Positions 35,607-45,257 are shown, counted from the first letter of the stretch. The stretch: DNA of 64,000 nucleotides from Ferroplasma acidarmanus Fer1 (GCF_000152265.2 NC_021592.1:1178001-1242000); one strand, 5' to 3'. Numbers and translations are program-made. Notes: generated by a model from the letters alone, not told the origin.

Positions 35607-35617
35607 TTAACCTTTTA
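35607..35617 (+). promoter_or_regulatory. Arm site of the integrative element, right side
   Basis: TTAACCTTTTA, 4 bp inside attL, is the exact inverse of the site at 26013-26023. A near match (TTAAAGGTTAA) also lies just outside the tRNA 5' end at 35699-35709. Confidence 0.6.
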
Positions 35618-35621
35618 GCAG

Positions 35622-35639
35622 TAAGCCGCCGACGGGATT
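35622..35639 (+). repeat. attL: 18-bp core inside the tRNA-Thr gene
   Basis: Identical to 25990-26007. It covers the acceptor and T-arm 3' strands of the tRNA plus 3 flanking bases, the classic target region of tRNA-specific recombinases. The tRNA gene is kept whole. Confidence 0.88.
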
Positions 35640-35697
35640 CGGTCCCGCGACCTCGTGCTTACCAAGCACGCGCTCTACCAGGCTGAGCTACGACGGC
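35624..35697 (-). tRNA. tRNA-Thr (anticodon GGT)
   Basis: Acceptor strands GCCGTCG and CGGCGGC pair with one G-T. The D-arm GCTC/GAGC has a loop with CCTGG. The anticodon arm CGTGC/GCACG encloses TTGGTAA, giving GGT, and the T-arm GCGGG/CCCGT encloses ACCGAAT. The discriminator is T, and no CCA is encoded. Oddity: the T-loop lacks the usual TTC at 54-56. The promoter lies at the right, with TTTATACA about 25 bp upstream. Confidence 0.9.
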
Positions 35698-35889
35698 ATT
35701 AAAGGTTAATGTTTAGTATGTATAAATTATTTTTGAATTTCACCGGATAAGTATTAGTACCATCTTATTGTTTTCACCGGTCTCAAACATGCCGTAGATG
35801 CAATTCCATTAATAAACTGTGTTGAAAGCTATCCATAAATAATTTTAATTGCTAATCAATCTGCAATAGAAGCTAGAAAATAAAGTGCA

Positions 35890-36183
35890 TTATTTTATCG
35901 ATATGAGCGTAATAGCTTTTTCAGGACATGCTTTAACACAATCTCCGCAGGAATGGCATAGTGCCGGGTCAATAACATACGCCTGTTTGCCACCATGTGC
36001 CCTGGCTTTCAATTTTCCAACCAGTGACATATTCTTTTTGTCTTCATCCTTCAGAGGTATTAATTCAAAAACATTGTATGGGCAAATAGAAACACATTCG
36101 CCCTTTGCTTCGCAACTGTTTCTGTTTATTGACGGTATCACCAATCCGGTTGTTTTGCAGTTTTCATTAATGTTGTTTGCCAT
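35890..36183 (-). CDS. Ferredoxin with two 4Fe-4S sites
   Basis: 97 residues from MANNINEN; an in-frame start 9 bp earlier is less likely. Two cluster motifs are present: CEAKGECVSICPYNV (near 24-36) and CHSCGDCVKACPEKAI (near 75-90). The spacer of about 40 residues and the N-terminal extension resemble the long archaeal ferredoxins of Thermoplasma and Sulfolobus, electron carriers for 2-oxoacid oxidoreductases. In the first motif CxxxxxC replaces CxxCxxC, so that site may carry a 3Fe-4S or altered cluster. It is a single gene, divergent from MCM. Confidence 0.85.
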   Translation of the reverse strand: MANNINENCKTTGLVIPSINRNSCEAKGECVSICPYNVFELIPLKDEDKKNMSLVGKLKARAHGGKQAYVIDPALCHSCGDCVKACPEKAITLISIK

Positions 36184-36387
36184 TTGCAGCATCCTTTTCC
36201 ATATCTATGCTACCTGCGTAAATATATATTTCTTTTTGCCTGTTATGATTACATATCGCCCAGAATGATATGCCACACTAAATGCCAGGCCATTTACAAT
36301 TCGCAAAAAAGTATATGGATAACACATTTTGTTACCCCCAGCAGGCTTAATAAAGTGTTAAATACTTATTATCAATAATAATTATAC

Positions 36388-38481
36388 ATGATTAGCCAGG
36401 ACATAGAAGCAGACAATATTAAACGCCAATGGATAGATTTCTTCGACCGTTATGACTATAATGATCAGATTAACAAACTCAGAAGCGACTATCCGGATAT
36501 AAAATCACTATACATTTCATATAACGATTTATCAGGCTATAGCACCGATTTTATTGAAGGGCTGATGAAGGACCCATATTATTATCTTACAATTGGGGAA
36601 TTTTATATAAAGGAAACATTGGGAATTACATACAATAAGGTCAGGAGGATAAATATCAGATTGGTAAATGTCCCTGAAATTATTGGTATAAAATATGATA
36701 TACGCAATGTAAGGAGCAGCAATGTAAATTCATATATCTCAATCAACGGAATAATAAGGAAAAATACAGAGGTATTGCCAAGGCTCCAGAATGCAGCATT
36801 CAAATGCCCCGCATGTGGCGAACTTACCATAGTCCCGGAAGACATACAGAAACTTTTTGAGCCTACAGCGTGCCAGGCATGCGGATGGAACAAGGGAAAG
36901 CTAAAACTAATCCCTGAGGAATCAGAATTTGTTGATACACAGAAACTTGAGATACAGGAAAATCCGGATACAATAGATAGCACTTCACAGCCACAGAGGA
37001 TTACACTGATAATAGAGGATGACATTACTGGAAAGATATACCCCGGTGACAGGGTAACCGTATATGGAATACTGAAGGCAGATGAAAAACATATTGGAAA
37101 TACAATGCTGACTGAATATAATATATATTTAAATGTAAATAATTTCAAGAAGGAAACCAGAGATTTCGAAGAAATTAAAATAAACGACGAGGATGAAAAA
37201 AAGATAAAGGAACTGGCAAGGGAGCCAAACATCATAGACCGGCTGGCAAAATCTATAGCACCATCAATATACGGTTTAGACGTTATTAAAAAATCACTTG
37301 TATTACAGCTTTTTGGTGGCGTCAGGAAGGTAATGAAAGATGGAACTCATATAAGGGGGGATATACATATACTCATGATAGGAGACCCGGGTACCGCCAA
37401 ATCACAGCTTTTAAGGTATATGACTTTCATCTCACCGAGGAGTGTATTTGCTTTCGGGAAAGGTTCAAGTGCTGCAGGATTAACAGCAGCTGCAGTAAGG
37501 GATGATTTTGGTGAGGGCAGATGGACGCTTGAGGCAGGTGCCCTTGTTCTTGCAGATAACGGTTTCGCGGCAATAGACGAACTTGACAAAATGGATAAAA
37601 ACGATACCGCATCCATGCATGAAGCTATGGAGCAGCAATCTGTTACCATATCAAAGGCAGGCATAATGGCCACCCTTAAATCAAGATGCTCTATACTTGC
37701 GGCTGCCAATCCTAGATTCGGCAGGTATGACCCCATGAAAACCATAGCTGAACAGACAGAATTCCCACCACCCTTGCTTTCCAGGTTTGATATAATTTTT
37801 AAATTAATCGATACGCCTAACAGGGAAATAGATGACAAACTGGCAGAACATGTACTTAAAACTAACCGGCTCGGAGAGATATACAGGAGTCTGGAAAACA
37901 ACAATCTTGAGATCGATATACCTGATGAGGAGAATTTCATAGCAGAACTGGACAAAGACCTGATAAGAAAATATGTGTCATATGCCAAAAATAGAGTGTT
38001 CCCAAGGTTGAGTGATGAAGCCATAAGCATATTGAAGGAAGAGTATGTAAAAACCCGTGCAAGTGGCATAGACTCTGTGCCCATCACCGCAAGGCAGCTT
38101 GAATCAACAATAAGGCTTGCAGAGGCAGCGGCAAAGGCAAGGCTCTCACCTATTATCACCGTTGAAGATGCACTGCTTGCCAAGGGAGTTGTTGATTACT
38201 ACCTTAAGGAAGTATCGGCTATGAACGGTCAGGTGGATATTGATATACTTAACACAGGAATAAGTACAAAACAGAGGACCGAACTTGAAGTAATTCTGTC
38301 CGTGATTAAGGAAGCTAAAGAAAACAGTGGGGATCAGAAAAAGGCACCGGAAATTGAAACAGTAATAGAGATGTTAAAGCAAAAAGGAATCAGCAGGGAA
38401 CGGGCCGAAACAGACCTGGCAAGGCTAAAAAGTGATGGGTTTATCTATGAGCCTTCAAATAAAAGGGTAGATGTGATCTGA
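36388..38481 (+). CDS. mcm: MCM replicative helicase
   Basis: 697 residues. The N-terminal domain has a zinc site Cys140-x2-Cys143 / Cys162-x2-Cys165 (CPAC, CQAC). The AAA+ core has Walker A GDPGTAKS at 332-339, Walker B AAIDELDKM and the arginine finger LLSRFD. A C-terminal winged helix (about 620-697) ends VDVI. The hexamer unwinds DNA at the replication fork. All motifs are intact. The DUF424 gene starts at the next bases, indicating an operon. Confidence 0.95.
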   Translation: MISQDIEADNIKRQWIDFFDRYDYNDQINKLRSDYPDIKSLYISYNDLSGYSTDFIEGLMKDPYYYLTIGEFYIKETLGITYNKVRRINIRLVNVPEIIGIKYDIRNVRSSNVNSYISINGIIRKNTEVLPRLQNAAFKCPACGELTIVPEDIQKLFEPTACQACGWNKGKLKLIPEESEFVDTQKLEIQENPDTIDSTSQPQRITLIIEDDITGKIYPGDRVTVYGILKADEKHIGNTMLTEYNIYLNVNNFKKETRDFEEIKINDEDEKKIKELAREPNIIDRLAKSIAPSIYGLDVIKKSLVLQLFGGVRKVMKDGTHIRGDIHILMIGDPGTAKSQLLRYMTFISPRSVFAFGKGSSAAGLTAAAVRDDFGEGRWTLEAGALVLADNGFAAIDELDKMDKNDTASMHEAMEQQSVTISKAGIMATLKSRCSILAAANPRFGRYDPMKTIAEQTEFPPPLLSRFDIIFKLIDTPNREIDDKLAEHVLKTNRLGEIYRSLENNNLEIDIPDEENFIAELDKDLIRKYVSYAKNRVFPRLSDEAISILKEEYVKTRASGIDSVPITARQLESTIRLAEAAAKARLSPIITVEDALLAKGVVDYYLKEVSAMNGQVDIDILNTGISTKQRTELEVILSVIKEAKENSGDQKKAPEIETVIEMLKQKGISRERAETDLARLKSDGFIYEPSNKRVDVI

Positions 38482-38496
38482 GTGAATAATATAAAT

Positions 38497-38784
38497 ATGA
38501 AAATACTCAATATAAACGGGGAGGTCATGCTGGCCGCCGCTGATAGTGAGCTTATCAATAAAGACCTACGGGAGGGAAAGCTTCATCTGAAAATTAAGCC
38601 GGAGTTTTATGGAGAAATGAAAGTATCAGAGGAGACATTTCTTTCCTCCCTTGATATATGCACCATAGCAAACCTTGTAGGTGAACATGTGGTAAATGCA
38701 GCTATTGATGCAAATTATATTGAAAAGGATAACATAATAAAAATTGCCGGGGTTCCACATGCACAGCTTGCAAAAATTGTGTAA
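38497..38784 (+). CDS. DUF424 family protein
   Basis: 95 residues from MKILNINGEVML; an in-frame GTG directly after the MCM stop (38482) is possible but adds an unusual MNNIN tail. The family is small, archaeal and widely conserved next to translation or replication genes. Landmarks are AAADSELINKDLREGKLHLKI, FYGEMKVSEE, NLVGEHVV and the C-terminal GVPHAQLAKI. Function unproven. It follows mcm and precedes the ribosomal protein cluster by 90 bp. Confidence 0.82.
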   Translation: MKILNINGEVMLAAADSELINKDLREGKLHLKIKPEFYGEMKVSEETFLSSLDICTIANLVGEHVVNAAIDANYIEKDNIIKIAGVPHAQLAKIV

Positions 38785-38874
38785 TGCTATTGTGCACAGG
38801 GCTCCTGAATATAATGGTAAAGGATATATATAGTTAAATAATAGGGAATAACTTACACTTAACAGGATGGTAAT

Positions 38875-39354
38875 ATGGCTGATAACAAAAAAGATAATGA
38901 AAATTTTCAGTATATTGTTCGAATTGCGAATAAGGATATAAGAGGAGAGAGAAGGATGGACCTTGGTCTGGCCGATATTAACGGTGTAGGCGAAAGGCTT
39001 GCAAATATTCTTATTAAGAAACTTAATCTGGATCGTAACAGGCAGATAGGAGACCTGTCTGAGGATGAGGTTCTCGAAATCCGGAAATATGTTGAAAGCA
39101 AGGAATATGAAGGAATGCCTGTATGGCTTTTAAATCACAGGAAAGATGTAGCAACCGGGAAGAATTTTAACCTTTTATCCAACGATCTTATTCTTAAGAT
39201 TAATGATGATATAAACCTGATGAAAAAAATGAGGTCATATCGCGGGCTCAGGCACGAGCAGGGGCACAAGGTAAGGGGCCAGAGGACACGTTCGAATGGC
39301 AGGCATGGATTATCAATGGGTGTTATCAGAAAAAGGCAGGAACAGAAAAAATAA
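38875..39354 (+). CDS. rps13: 30S ribosomal protein S13
   Basis: 159 residues with the archaeal/eukaryal S13/S18e pattern: YIVRIANKDIRGERRMDLGLADINGVG (helix-two turns-helix), then MRSYRGLRHEQGHKVRGQRTRSNGR near the C-terminus. It sits at the head of the small subunit and contacts tRNA. It is first in the cluster S13-S4-S11-RpoD, the conserved archaeal order. Confidence 0.96.
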   Translation: MADNKKDNENFQYIVRIANKDIRGERRMDLGLADINGVGERLANILIKKLNLDRNRQIGDLSEDEVLEIRKYVESKEYEGMPVWLLNHRKDVATGKNFNLLSNDLILKINDDINLMKKMRSYRGLRHEQGHKVRGQRTRSNGRHGLSMGVIRKRQEQKK

Positions 39355-39363
39355 GGTGATATA

Positions 39364-39951
39364 ATGGGAGATCAAAAATTTCAGAGAAAAAGATATTCAA
39401 CCCCAAGGCATCCCTGGGAAAAAGAGAGAATAGACAGTGAAAGGCAGGTTGTAGCAAAATATGGATTAAAAAATAAAAGAGAATTATGGAAGGCTGAAGC
39501 TATATTATCTTCCTACAGGGCACAGGCAAGAACTCTTCAGGCAAAGGTCAGGTATAACGATCCTATTGCTGAGAAGCAGTTCCAGCTTTTACTGAAAAAG
39601 CTGGATAAGTTAAGCCTTTTAAGTGAGGGCGCAACGCTTGATGATATACTTGCGTTAAACATAGAAAATATTCTGGATAGAAGGCTTCAAACACTGGTAT
39701 ACCAGTTAAACATGGCTACAACCATGAAGCAGGCCAGGCAACTTATTACCCACGGGCATATTAAGGTGGGAGACCATATTGTAACAATACCCAGCATTGC
39801 AGTTTTGAAAGGTCAGGAAGACAGTATTACATACAGTGAAAAATCACCCTTTTCAGACGATAAGCATCCCATAAGGCTTATACTGGCTGGAATACAGGAA
39901 AGGGAAGACAAGGAAGAACCGGAAAAAGCAAGCAAAGGTGAAGCTCAATGA
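39364..39951 (+). CDS. rps4: 30S ribosomal protein S4
   Basis: 195 residues. The typical N-terminal [14 protein letters not shown] and the S4 RNA-binding domain ([30 protein letters not shown]) are clear. It is a primary binder of the 5' domain of 16S rRNA. It begins 9 bp after rps13, with a GGTGAT ribosome-binding site in the gap, and its end overlaps rps11 by 4 bp. Confidence 0.96.
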   Translation: MGDQKFQRKRYSTPRHPWEKERIDSERQVVAKYGLKNKRELWKAEAILSSYRAQARTLQAKVRYNDPIAEKQFQLLLKKLDKLSLLSEGATLDDILALNIENILDRRLQTLVYQLNMATTMKQARQLITHGHIKVGDHIVTIPSIAVLKGQEDSITYSEKSPFSDDKHPIRLILAGIQEREDKEEPEKASKGEAQ

Positions 39952-40331
39952 ATAAAATTGGAATTGCACATATATACGCATCCCAGAATAATACTATAAT
40001 ACTGATAACGGATCAGACCGGATCAGAAACAATAGCAAAATCCACCGGAGGCATGGTGGTAAAGAACGATAGAGAAGAATCAAGCCCATATGCGGCAATG
40101 AAAGCATCAGATATCATTACAGAGAAACTCAGGGAAAAGGAAATTACAGATTTGATTATAAGGGTCAGGGCTCCTGGTGGAAGCAGATCAAGAATACCGG
40201 GTCCAGGCGCACAATCAGCTATAAGGACACTTTCCAGGGCAGGATTCAAGATTTTGAGAATTGAGGAAGTAACGCCCACACCACACGATGGAACCAAGAA
40301 GAAAGGCGGTAAGAGAGGAAGGAGAGTTTAA
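39948..40331 (+). CDS. rps11: 30S ribosomal protein S11
   Basis: 127 residues: [21 protein letters not shown] at the start, [10 protein letters not shown] in the middle and [28 protein letters not shown] before the C-terminal [21 protein letters not shown]. It forms the platform of the small subunit. ATGA overlap with rps4, and the next gene is 2 bp away. Confidence 0.96.
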   Translation: MNKIGIAHIYASQNNTIILITDQTGSETIAKSTGGMVVKNDREESSPYAAMKASDIITEKLREKEITDLIIRVRAPGGSRSRIPGPGAQSAIRTLSRAGFKILRIEEVTPTPHDGTKKKGGKRGRRV

Positions 40332-40333
40332 GC

Positions 40334-41146
40334 ATGATGAAAATTCTGGAACTAAAGGATAATTTTATACGTTTTTCCATTGATGGGATTACACCTGCAA
40401 TTGCCAATTCTATACGCCGTACATTAATAAATGACATCCCGAAATTAGCTATTGAAAACGTTATCTACCATCATGGAGAGATAAGGGACGCAGACGGAAA
40501 CGTATATGATTCCTCACTTCCATTATTTGATGAAATACTGGCATCGAGGATTGGCCTTATTCCATTAAAGACCGACCTTTCAATGAATTTCAGGGATGAG
40601 TGCTCATGTGGCGGCAAGGGTTGTGACCTCTGCACTGTAACATACTCAATTAACAAACTGGGGCCTGGAATGGTTTACTCATCCGATATTATGCCTGTCA
40701 ACAATCCGGAACTAACTGTAACAGACCCATTAATACCCATTGTAGAACTTAAAAAGAACCAGGCCATGCTTGTAACATGTGAAGCTATACTTGGCAGAGG
40801 AAAAGAACATGCAAAGTGGCAGGCAACATCCGGTGTTTCCTACAAATATCACAGGAATTTCCACGTCAATAAGGCTGCACTGGATAACTGGCAATTTTAT
40901 AAGGACACATGCCCGAAGTCTGTTTTAAGTGAAAACGATACTACAATATTATTTACAGATGATATACCATGCAGTTATCTTTCACAGTTAATGGAGAGGG
41001 ATGGCGTAGTTGTAGAGGAAGACAGTACTAAATTTATTTTTAAATTTGAAACAGACGGCTCATTAAAAGCTTCTGACGTTTTAAGCTATGCATTGCATAG
41101 ACTTGAAAATAGATTTACAGCCCTTATGGAAAGCTTATCAGATTAA
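40334..41146 (+). CDS. rpoD: DNA-directed RNA polymerase subunit D (Rpo3)
   Basis: 270 residues, the archaeal partner of Rpo11 in polymerase assembly (alpha-like). The dimerisation motif is [25 protein letters not shown]. An inserted cysteine group [13 protein letters not shown] (about 86-98) is where many archaeal RpoD proteins bind a 4Fe-4S cluster; four Cys are present here. It could start at either of two adjacent ATG codons (40334 or 40337). It closes the S13-S4-S11 cluster. Confidence 0.95.
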   Translation: MMKILELKDNFIRFSIDGITPAIANSIRRTLINDIPKLAIENVIYHHGEIRDADGNVYDSSLPLFDEILASRIGLIPLKTDLSMNFRDECSCGGKGCDLCTVTYSINKLGPGMVYSSDIMPVNNPELTVTDPLIPIVELKKNQAMLVTCEAILGRGKEHAKWQATSGVSYKYHRNFHVNKAALDNWQFYKDTCPKSVLSENDTTILFTDDIPCSYLSQLMERDGVVVEEDSTKFIFKFETDGSLKASDVLSYALHRLENRFTALMESLSD

Positions 41147-41167
41147 AATTTTTTTTTAAAAATTATA

Positions 41168-42019
41168 TTATAATATAAATAACATATGAACCAGTGCTGG
41201 ATATGATTCATAGGCCACGTATATTCCTACAAGTATAATTATTATGGAGAACACTTTTCTTAATGTTCCTTTTCTGCCTCCAAGGTTTACAGATAATTTT
41301 GTTCCAAGATACCCGCCGAATATTCCACCTATTACATATACTATTGCAACAAGGAAAAGTACATCGCCTATCATGCCACTGCTAATAAACTGAAGCCCGG
41401 GGGCTACTATGGAGTATCTAATTGCCGTTACAATGCCAAATGTGCCCACTGCGAGCAGAGATGTTCCTATTGCCATGTTTATTTTAATTTTTGATGATGC
41501 CAGGAGCCCAGGGACTATTAAAAATCCACCTCCTATGCCGAAAAATCCTGATGCAAATCCGACTATCAACGAATATCCGGATACTTTGCCGTACTTTGTT
41601 TGTTTTGCCAGTTCTTTGCAGTCCTCATTGGGTACAGCCCTGCATTTGCTGATGTACATATAAATGCCGATAATGATCATAAGCATTGAAAAGAAGAATA
41701 AAAGCTCCCCACCTTTTATAATGAGGCCTATGGTTGACCCAATCAAAACCCCTACGATTCCAACCAGGGCAAATACTCCTCCCAGTTTAATATTTGCGTT
41801 TTTCTTTCTAAGATGCTGTGCAAAATTTATGTACGCTGTAATTCCTACAGCCAGTGCCGTTGTTCCGATTGCCAGATGCGGGTGATTTATACCTACAAAA
41901 TATATGAAAAGAGGAACAGCAAGGATTGACCCACCTCCACCTATAAGTCCCAGGCTAAATCCCACTGCGATTCCGGATATAATTGCAAGGATATACTGGA
42001 TTAATGTTACGTCTATCAT
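41168..42019 (-). CDS. TauE/SafE family permease
   Basis: 283 residues with about eight hydrophobic helices in two related halves. The family signatures GFSLGLIGGGGSILAVPLFIYFVG near the start and VGFASGFFGIGGGFLIVPGLL in the second half are clear. Such proteins export sulfite or other sulfur oxyanions or organic anions; in an acidophile, a sulfur-compound role is plausible but not shown. Convergent with rpoD and not in an operon. Confidence 0.85.
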   Translation of the reverse strand: MIDVTLIQYILAIISGIAVGFSLGLIGGGGSILAVPLFIYFVGINHPHLAIGTTALAVGITAYINFAQHLRKKNANIKLGGVFALVGIVGVLIGSTIGLIIKGGELLFFFSMLMIIIGIYMYISKCRAVPNEDCKELAKQTKYGKVSGYSLIVGFASGFFGIGGGFLIVPGLLASSKIKINMAIGTSLLAVGTFGIVTAIRYSIVAPGLQFISSGMIGDVLFLVAIVYVIGGIFGGYLGTKLSVNLGGRKGTLRKVFSIIIILVGIYVAYESYPALVHMLFIL

Positions 42020-42123
42020 TATATCAGGACATTATTACATATTACTATAAATATATATTCATAATTCAACGTAATTATTCATGTCAGTGTAAAATTATAA
42101 AATAAATCCATATTTGTGAATTA

Positions 42124-42690
42124 TTAATTTTCATGAAGGAGTGTGCTCAGCCGATATAATGCCTTTCCAGCATTGGAATTGTCTATAATTATCCATATTT
42201 CAGTATCCAGCCTGTATATATTCGTAAATTTAATTCCATACGTCATGAGATAATCGGTTATCAGAAGGGTAAGCCCGGGAGTAAACGATGATTGTTTTGG
42301 GAGTATTATTTTGATCAGGGCAATCTTGCTCTGCTGATTCCCTGTATTGGCTATGCATATGTATATGTTTGACTCTTTCATCACCAGGATAGAGTTTTCC
42401 GGGATTTTTTTTATATCATCAAAATAAAGTATACTGTATTCATATTCTATTGTGAGAGAAGACCTCTTAAGTATTTCAAGATCATCAGTATACTCGGGCT
42501 TCTCAGTTTTCATATTTGCAAGGACCTTCACAATAGTATTGAATTTTACATTTTTTCCCGTCATAGCTTCAACTTTATCCTTTATATTTTCAGCTATTTT
42601 GGTATAATTGCATAAACCACTTGAAATTGCCATTGAATAGATAAGATTGTTTGATACTATCACTTTTACCGAATCAGATACTTTTGCCAT
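42124..42690 (-). CDS. Conserved-looking protein with ACT-like end, unknown
   Basis: 188 residues. The first 70 (DSVKVIVSNNLIYSMAISSGLCNYTKIAENIKDKVEAMTGK) look like a helix-turn-helix domain. The last 60 (IALIKIILP..TPGLTLLITDYLMTYGIKFTNIYR..WIIID) look like a beta-alpha-beta ACT-type sensor. This suggests a ligand-responsive DNA-binding regulator, an inference from pattern only. No neighbour shares its strand closely. Confidence 0.55.
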   Translation of the reverse strand: MAKVSDSVKVIVSNNLIYSMAISSGLCNYTKIAENIKDKVEAMTGKNVKFNTIVKVLANMKTEKPEYTDDLEILKRSSLTIEYEYSILYFDDIKKIPENSILVMKESNIYICIANTGNQQSKIALIKIILPKQSSFTPGLTLLITDYLMTYGIKFTNIYRLDTEIWIIIDNSNAGKALYRLSTLLHEN

Positions 42691-43042
42691 AAATCTTCAT
42701 TATATACATGTATAAATTCATTGCCATTGAAAATATTCATATATATGCTATTATGTGATTCACATATATTCATTTTGCAATCCAATAACAGAAAGTACAC
42801 CGGCTTTGGCCATGAAATGAATGTGCAAATTATATACACATGAAATACAGTTATTAATGCATGCACACTGAATGCATTATTGATCCGGCAGAGCCTGTGT
42901 AACAGTTTTGGAACGTTCCTTTGTTCCGGTTAAGCATGGCAGAAGCAAAAGGTATATAAATTTATTAACACAGCCTATTTTTATAATAATAAACATAAAA
43001 TTAATTAAATGCTATATAATAGATGAAAGTACCGGTGTGTAA
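42691..43042. other. Intergenic region before NAD kinase
   Basis: About 350 bp without a credible gene. It holds TATA-like sequences on both sides (ATATACATGTATAAAT at about 42698; GGTATATAAATTTATT at about 42952, the latter 70-90 bp before nadK). A local GGAACGTTCC palindrome lies near 42912. No RNA family recognised. Confidence 0.4.
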
Positions 43043-43858
43043 ATGAAAATAGGAATTATAGCTAGAATCAATTGCCATTCATGCATTAAAATTGCAAGGC
43101 GCATAATAGAGTTGATTCCGGAATCATGGGAATTGGTGCTTGAAGATAAACTTGCAAAAGCCTTAAACAGGAAAGGTGTTAATTTCAAAGACATTGATGC
43201 CGATATAATAATTGTTGTAGGGGGTGACGGAACAATTCTCAGGACTGCACAACTTTCCAGAGGAAAAATACTTGGGATTAATGTTGGAGGATTGGGATTC
43301 CTCTCTGAAGTTGAAATCGGCAATATTGAAGAATCAATATACAATTTAATTAAGGGAAATTACAAGACATATGAAGTAATGAAATTAAATGTGTATGTAA
43401 ACGACCAGCTTTTCGGGAAAGGCATAAATGATGTTGTCATACATACGGCAAGAATATCAAAGATAAGGAAATTCAGCGTTTATATTAACGACCGCTTTAT
43501 GGAAAACACAAGTGCAGATGGTGTTATAGTGGCAACACCTATAGGGTCAACATCATATTCATATAGTGCAGGTGGCCCTATACTGATACCTTCATTGAAG
43601 GCTATGGTTATATCTTATATTGCACCATTTGGTTCAAGGCTCAGACCCATTGTGTGCCCTGATGATAGCAAGATAACAATAAAAATTATTGGCAGGTTCA
43701 GCTCTCTGGTAATAATAGATGGCCAGAGGGAAGCCGTTGTGAACGGGAATGATCGTATAGATATCAGGGTTTCAGATGAAAGACTGACATTTATAGAGCT
43801 AAAAAATTCATTCTATGACAGGTTAAGGGAGAAACTGATTAAAGATGTGGTCAATTAG
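43043..43858 (+). CDS. nadK: NAD kinase
   Basis: 271 residues; phosphorylates NAD to NADP with ATP or polyphosphate. The diagnostic GGDGT motif (VVGGDGTILRTA, near 60), the NxxxLGFLSE-like segment (NVGGLGFLSEVE), the TADGVIVATPIGSTSYSYSAGGP block and the C-terminal DGQREAVV are all present. Length is normal. It overlaps the JAMM-domain gene by 14 bp. Confidence 0.93.
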   Translation: MKIGIIARINCHSCIKIARRIIELIPESWELVLEDKLAKALNRKGVNFKDIDADIIIVVGGDGTILRTAQLSRGKILGINVGGLGFLSEVEIGNIEESIYNLIKGNYKTYEVMKLNVYVNDQLFGKGINDVVIHTARISKIRKFSVYINDRFMENTSADGVIVATPIGSTSYSYSAGGPILIPSLKAMVISYIAPFGSRLRPIVCPDDSKITIKIIGRFSSLVIIDGQREAVVNGNDRIDIRVSDERLTFIELKNSFYDRLREKLIKDVVN

Positions 43859-44207
43859 GGAAAGAACGTTGAAGATGATTATGGAAGCATCCCGGGATGC
43901 ACTTCCGAACGAATTTGGAGCCCTTCTAAGGGCAGAACACCAGATAATATATGAAATAGCGCTGGTTCCGGGCTCTATCAATGGCCCTGTACATGTAATA
44001 TTCAGAACATATACCATGCCACTTGATTTTTCATATGTAGGCTCTGTACATTCCCATCCATCAGGCAATACACACCCATCAGACGCTGACCTGCATATGT
44101 TCTCCAACACCGGCCCTGTCCATATAATAGTGGGTTATCCATATAATATGAATAACTTTTCAGCATATACGAGGAATGGAGACCCGTTAAAACTTAATAT
44201 CATTTAA
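43845..44207 (+). CDS. JAMM/MPN-domain metalloprotease-like protein
   Basis: 120 residues forming one JAMM domain. A Glu in NEFGALLR, then the zinc motif VHSHPSGNTHPSDAD (H-x-H-x7-S-x2-D) is complete, so it is likely an active zinc isopeptidase or protease. Archaeal relatives remove ubiquitin-like SAMP modifiers. No ubiquitin-like gene is next to it. It overlaps the end of nadK, and its stop overlaps that of pelota by 4 bp on the other strand. Confidence 0.85.
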   Translation: MWSIRERTLKMIMEASRDALPNEFGALLRAEHQIIYEIALVPGSINGPVHVIFRTYTMPLDFSYVGSVHSHPSGNTHPSDADLHMFSNTGPVHIIVGYPYNMNNFSAYTRNGDPLKLNII

Positions 44208-45232
44208 TATTTATATCGCAATATTCCGCAATAACCACCAAATTGTTTTATTATATCACCGGATTCTGTGTAATCGCTAATAACATGTATATTGATTCCT
44301 GTTGCCTCATTGAGAAGTTTCCTGGTTTCAGGGTCTTTGAATTTTGATTCAGATATAAGAATATCCTCGACCATATTCATTCTGGAATACTTAACAAGTT
44401 CATCATATCCATATATGCTTAACCCTGTTTTATTTAAATTAATGAGAAAATTCTCTATAAGCTTTTCATCTGCAGCCAGCCTGGCACCTTTTAAAATATC
44501 GCCTGATTTTTTATCAGCCATAAATTCATATATGCCACGTTTTCCATTATCCGTTTCCGGAAAATCGTGAAGTGCTATTCCATTGAAAAACGGGTCATCC
44601 ATTATTTTTTTGTATAACTTTGTGTGTTCAAATCCCGGGCCAAGTATGATTATTGACGCAGGATTTTTTATATTTTTTATAGATGCAATTATTTCTTTAT
44701 AGTATCCAGGATCTTCACCATTTGAACCATAATCCTTACCTGATTTTTTAGAAGATATATCTGCTATTTCCTGGATGCCATATGATTTCATCAACGCTAT
44801 GATGCATGATTCATCATCCAGTGAAACAAACACTATACTGTTTTTATAATAATTCTCTACAGCTTCATTGAGGAATCCCCTTTCTCCAGAATCCAGGGTC
44901 TTTATAATAGTTATTTCATCATCTACGCCTATCATTACGGATTGATGGCTGCCGGAATTTTCACCTTCCAGTATTTCACCGAGAATTTTGAGATTATCCG
45001 TATAGGGAAGAAAATCTATTTTTTCAACGTTTAACTTTATATTTATTTTCTTCCTTTCTGTGGCTTTTGATCTATTTAAATCGGCATTCTGTTCCTGGCG
45101 CCTGAAAACCGATGTAATAATCTGATCGCCCCTGTCAAGTATATTCTTTAAATACCATAAATCATCTATAGTATTTATCATAAGAACCAATTTTGATTCT
45201 TTAGGGTTATCTTCTATTATTTTCAATAACAC
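44204..45232 (-). CDS. pelA: Pelota (Dom34), ribosome rescue factor
   Basis: 342 residues in three domains. The N-terminal Sm-like part contains WYLKNILDRGDQI. The central eRF1-like domain contains TIIKTLDSG and IILGPGFEHTKLYKKI, and the C-terminal L7Ae-like domain ends GGYCGILRYKY. With aABCE1 and an EF1A relative it splits stalled ribosomes. It is last in the minus-strand operon ubiX, Mut7-C, pelA, 25 bp after the previous gene. Confidence 0.93.
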   Translation of the reverse strand: MLLKIIEDNPKESKLVLMINTIDDLWYLKNILDRGDQIITSVFRRQEQNADLNRSKATERKKINIKLNVEKIDFLPYTDNLKILGEILEGENSGSHQSVMIGVDDEITIIKTLDSGERGFLNEAVENYYKNSIVFVSLDDESCIIALMKSYGIQEIADISSKKSGKDYGSNGEDPGYYKEIIASIKNIKNPASIIILGPGFEHTKLYKKIMDDPFFNGIALHDFPETDNGKRGIYEFMADKKSGDILKGARLAADEKLIENFLINLNKTGLSIYGYDELVKYSRMNMVEDILISESKFKDPETRKLLNEATGINIHVISDYTESGDIIKQFGGYCGILRYKY

Positions 45233-45257
45233 CTAATTTCATATTTGATTAAAAAAT

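Noticed and set aside
37347-38183. 278-codon minus-strand frame inside mcm
   Set aside because: Antisense shadow of an intact, well-recognised helicase gene.
42691-43042. A C/D or H/ACA guide RNA before nadK
   Set aside because: Box-like words occur but not at the right spacing, and no stable guide structure could be drawn.
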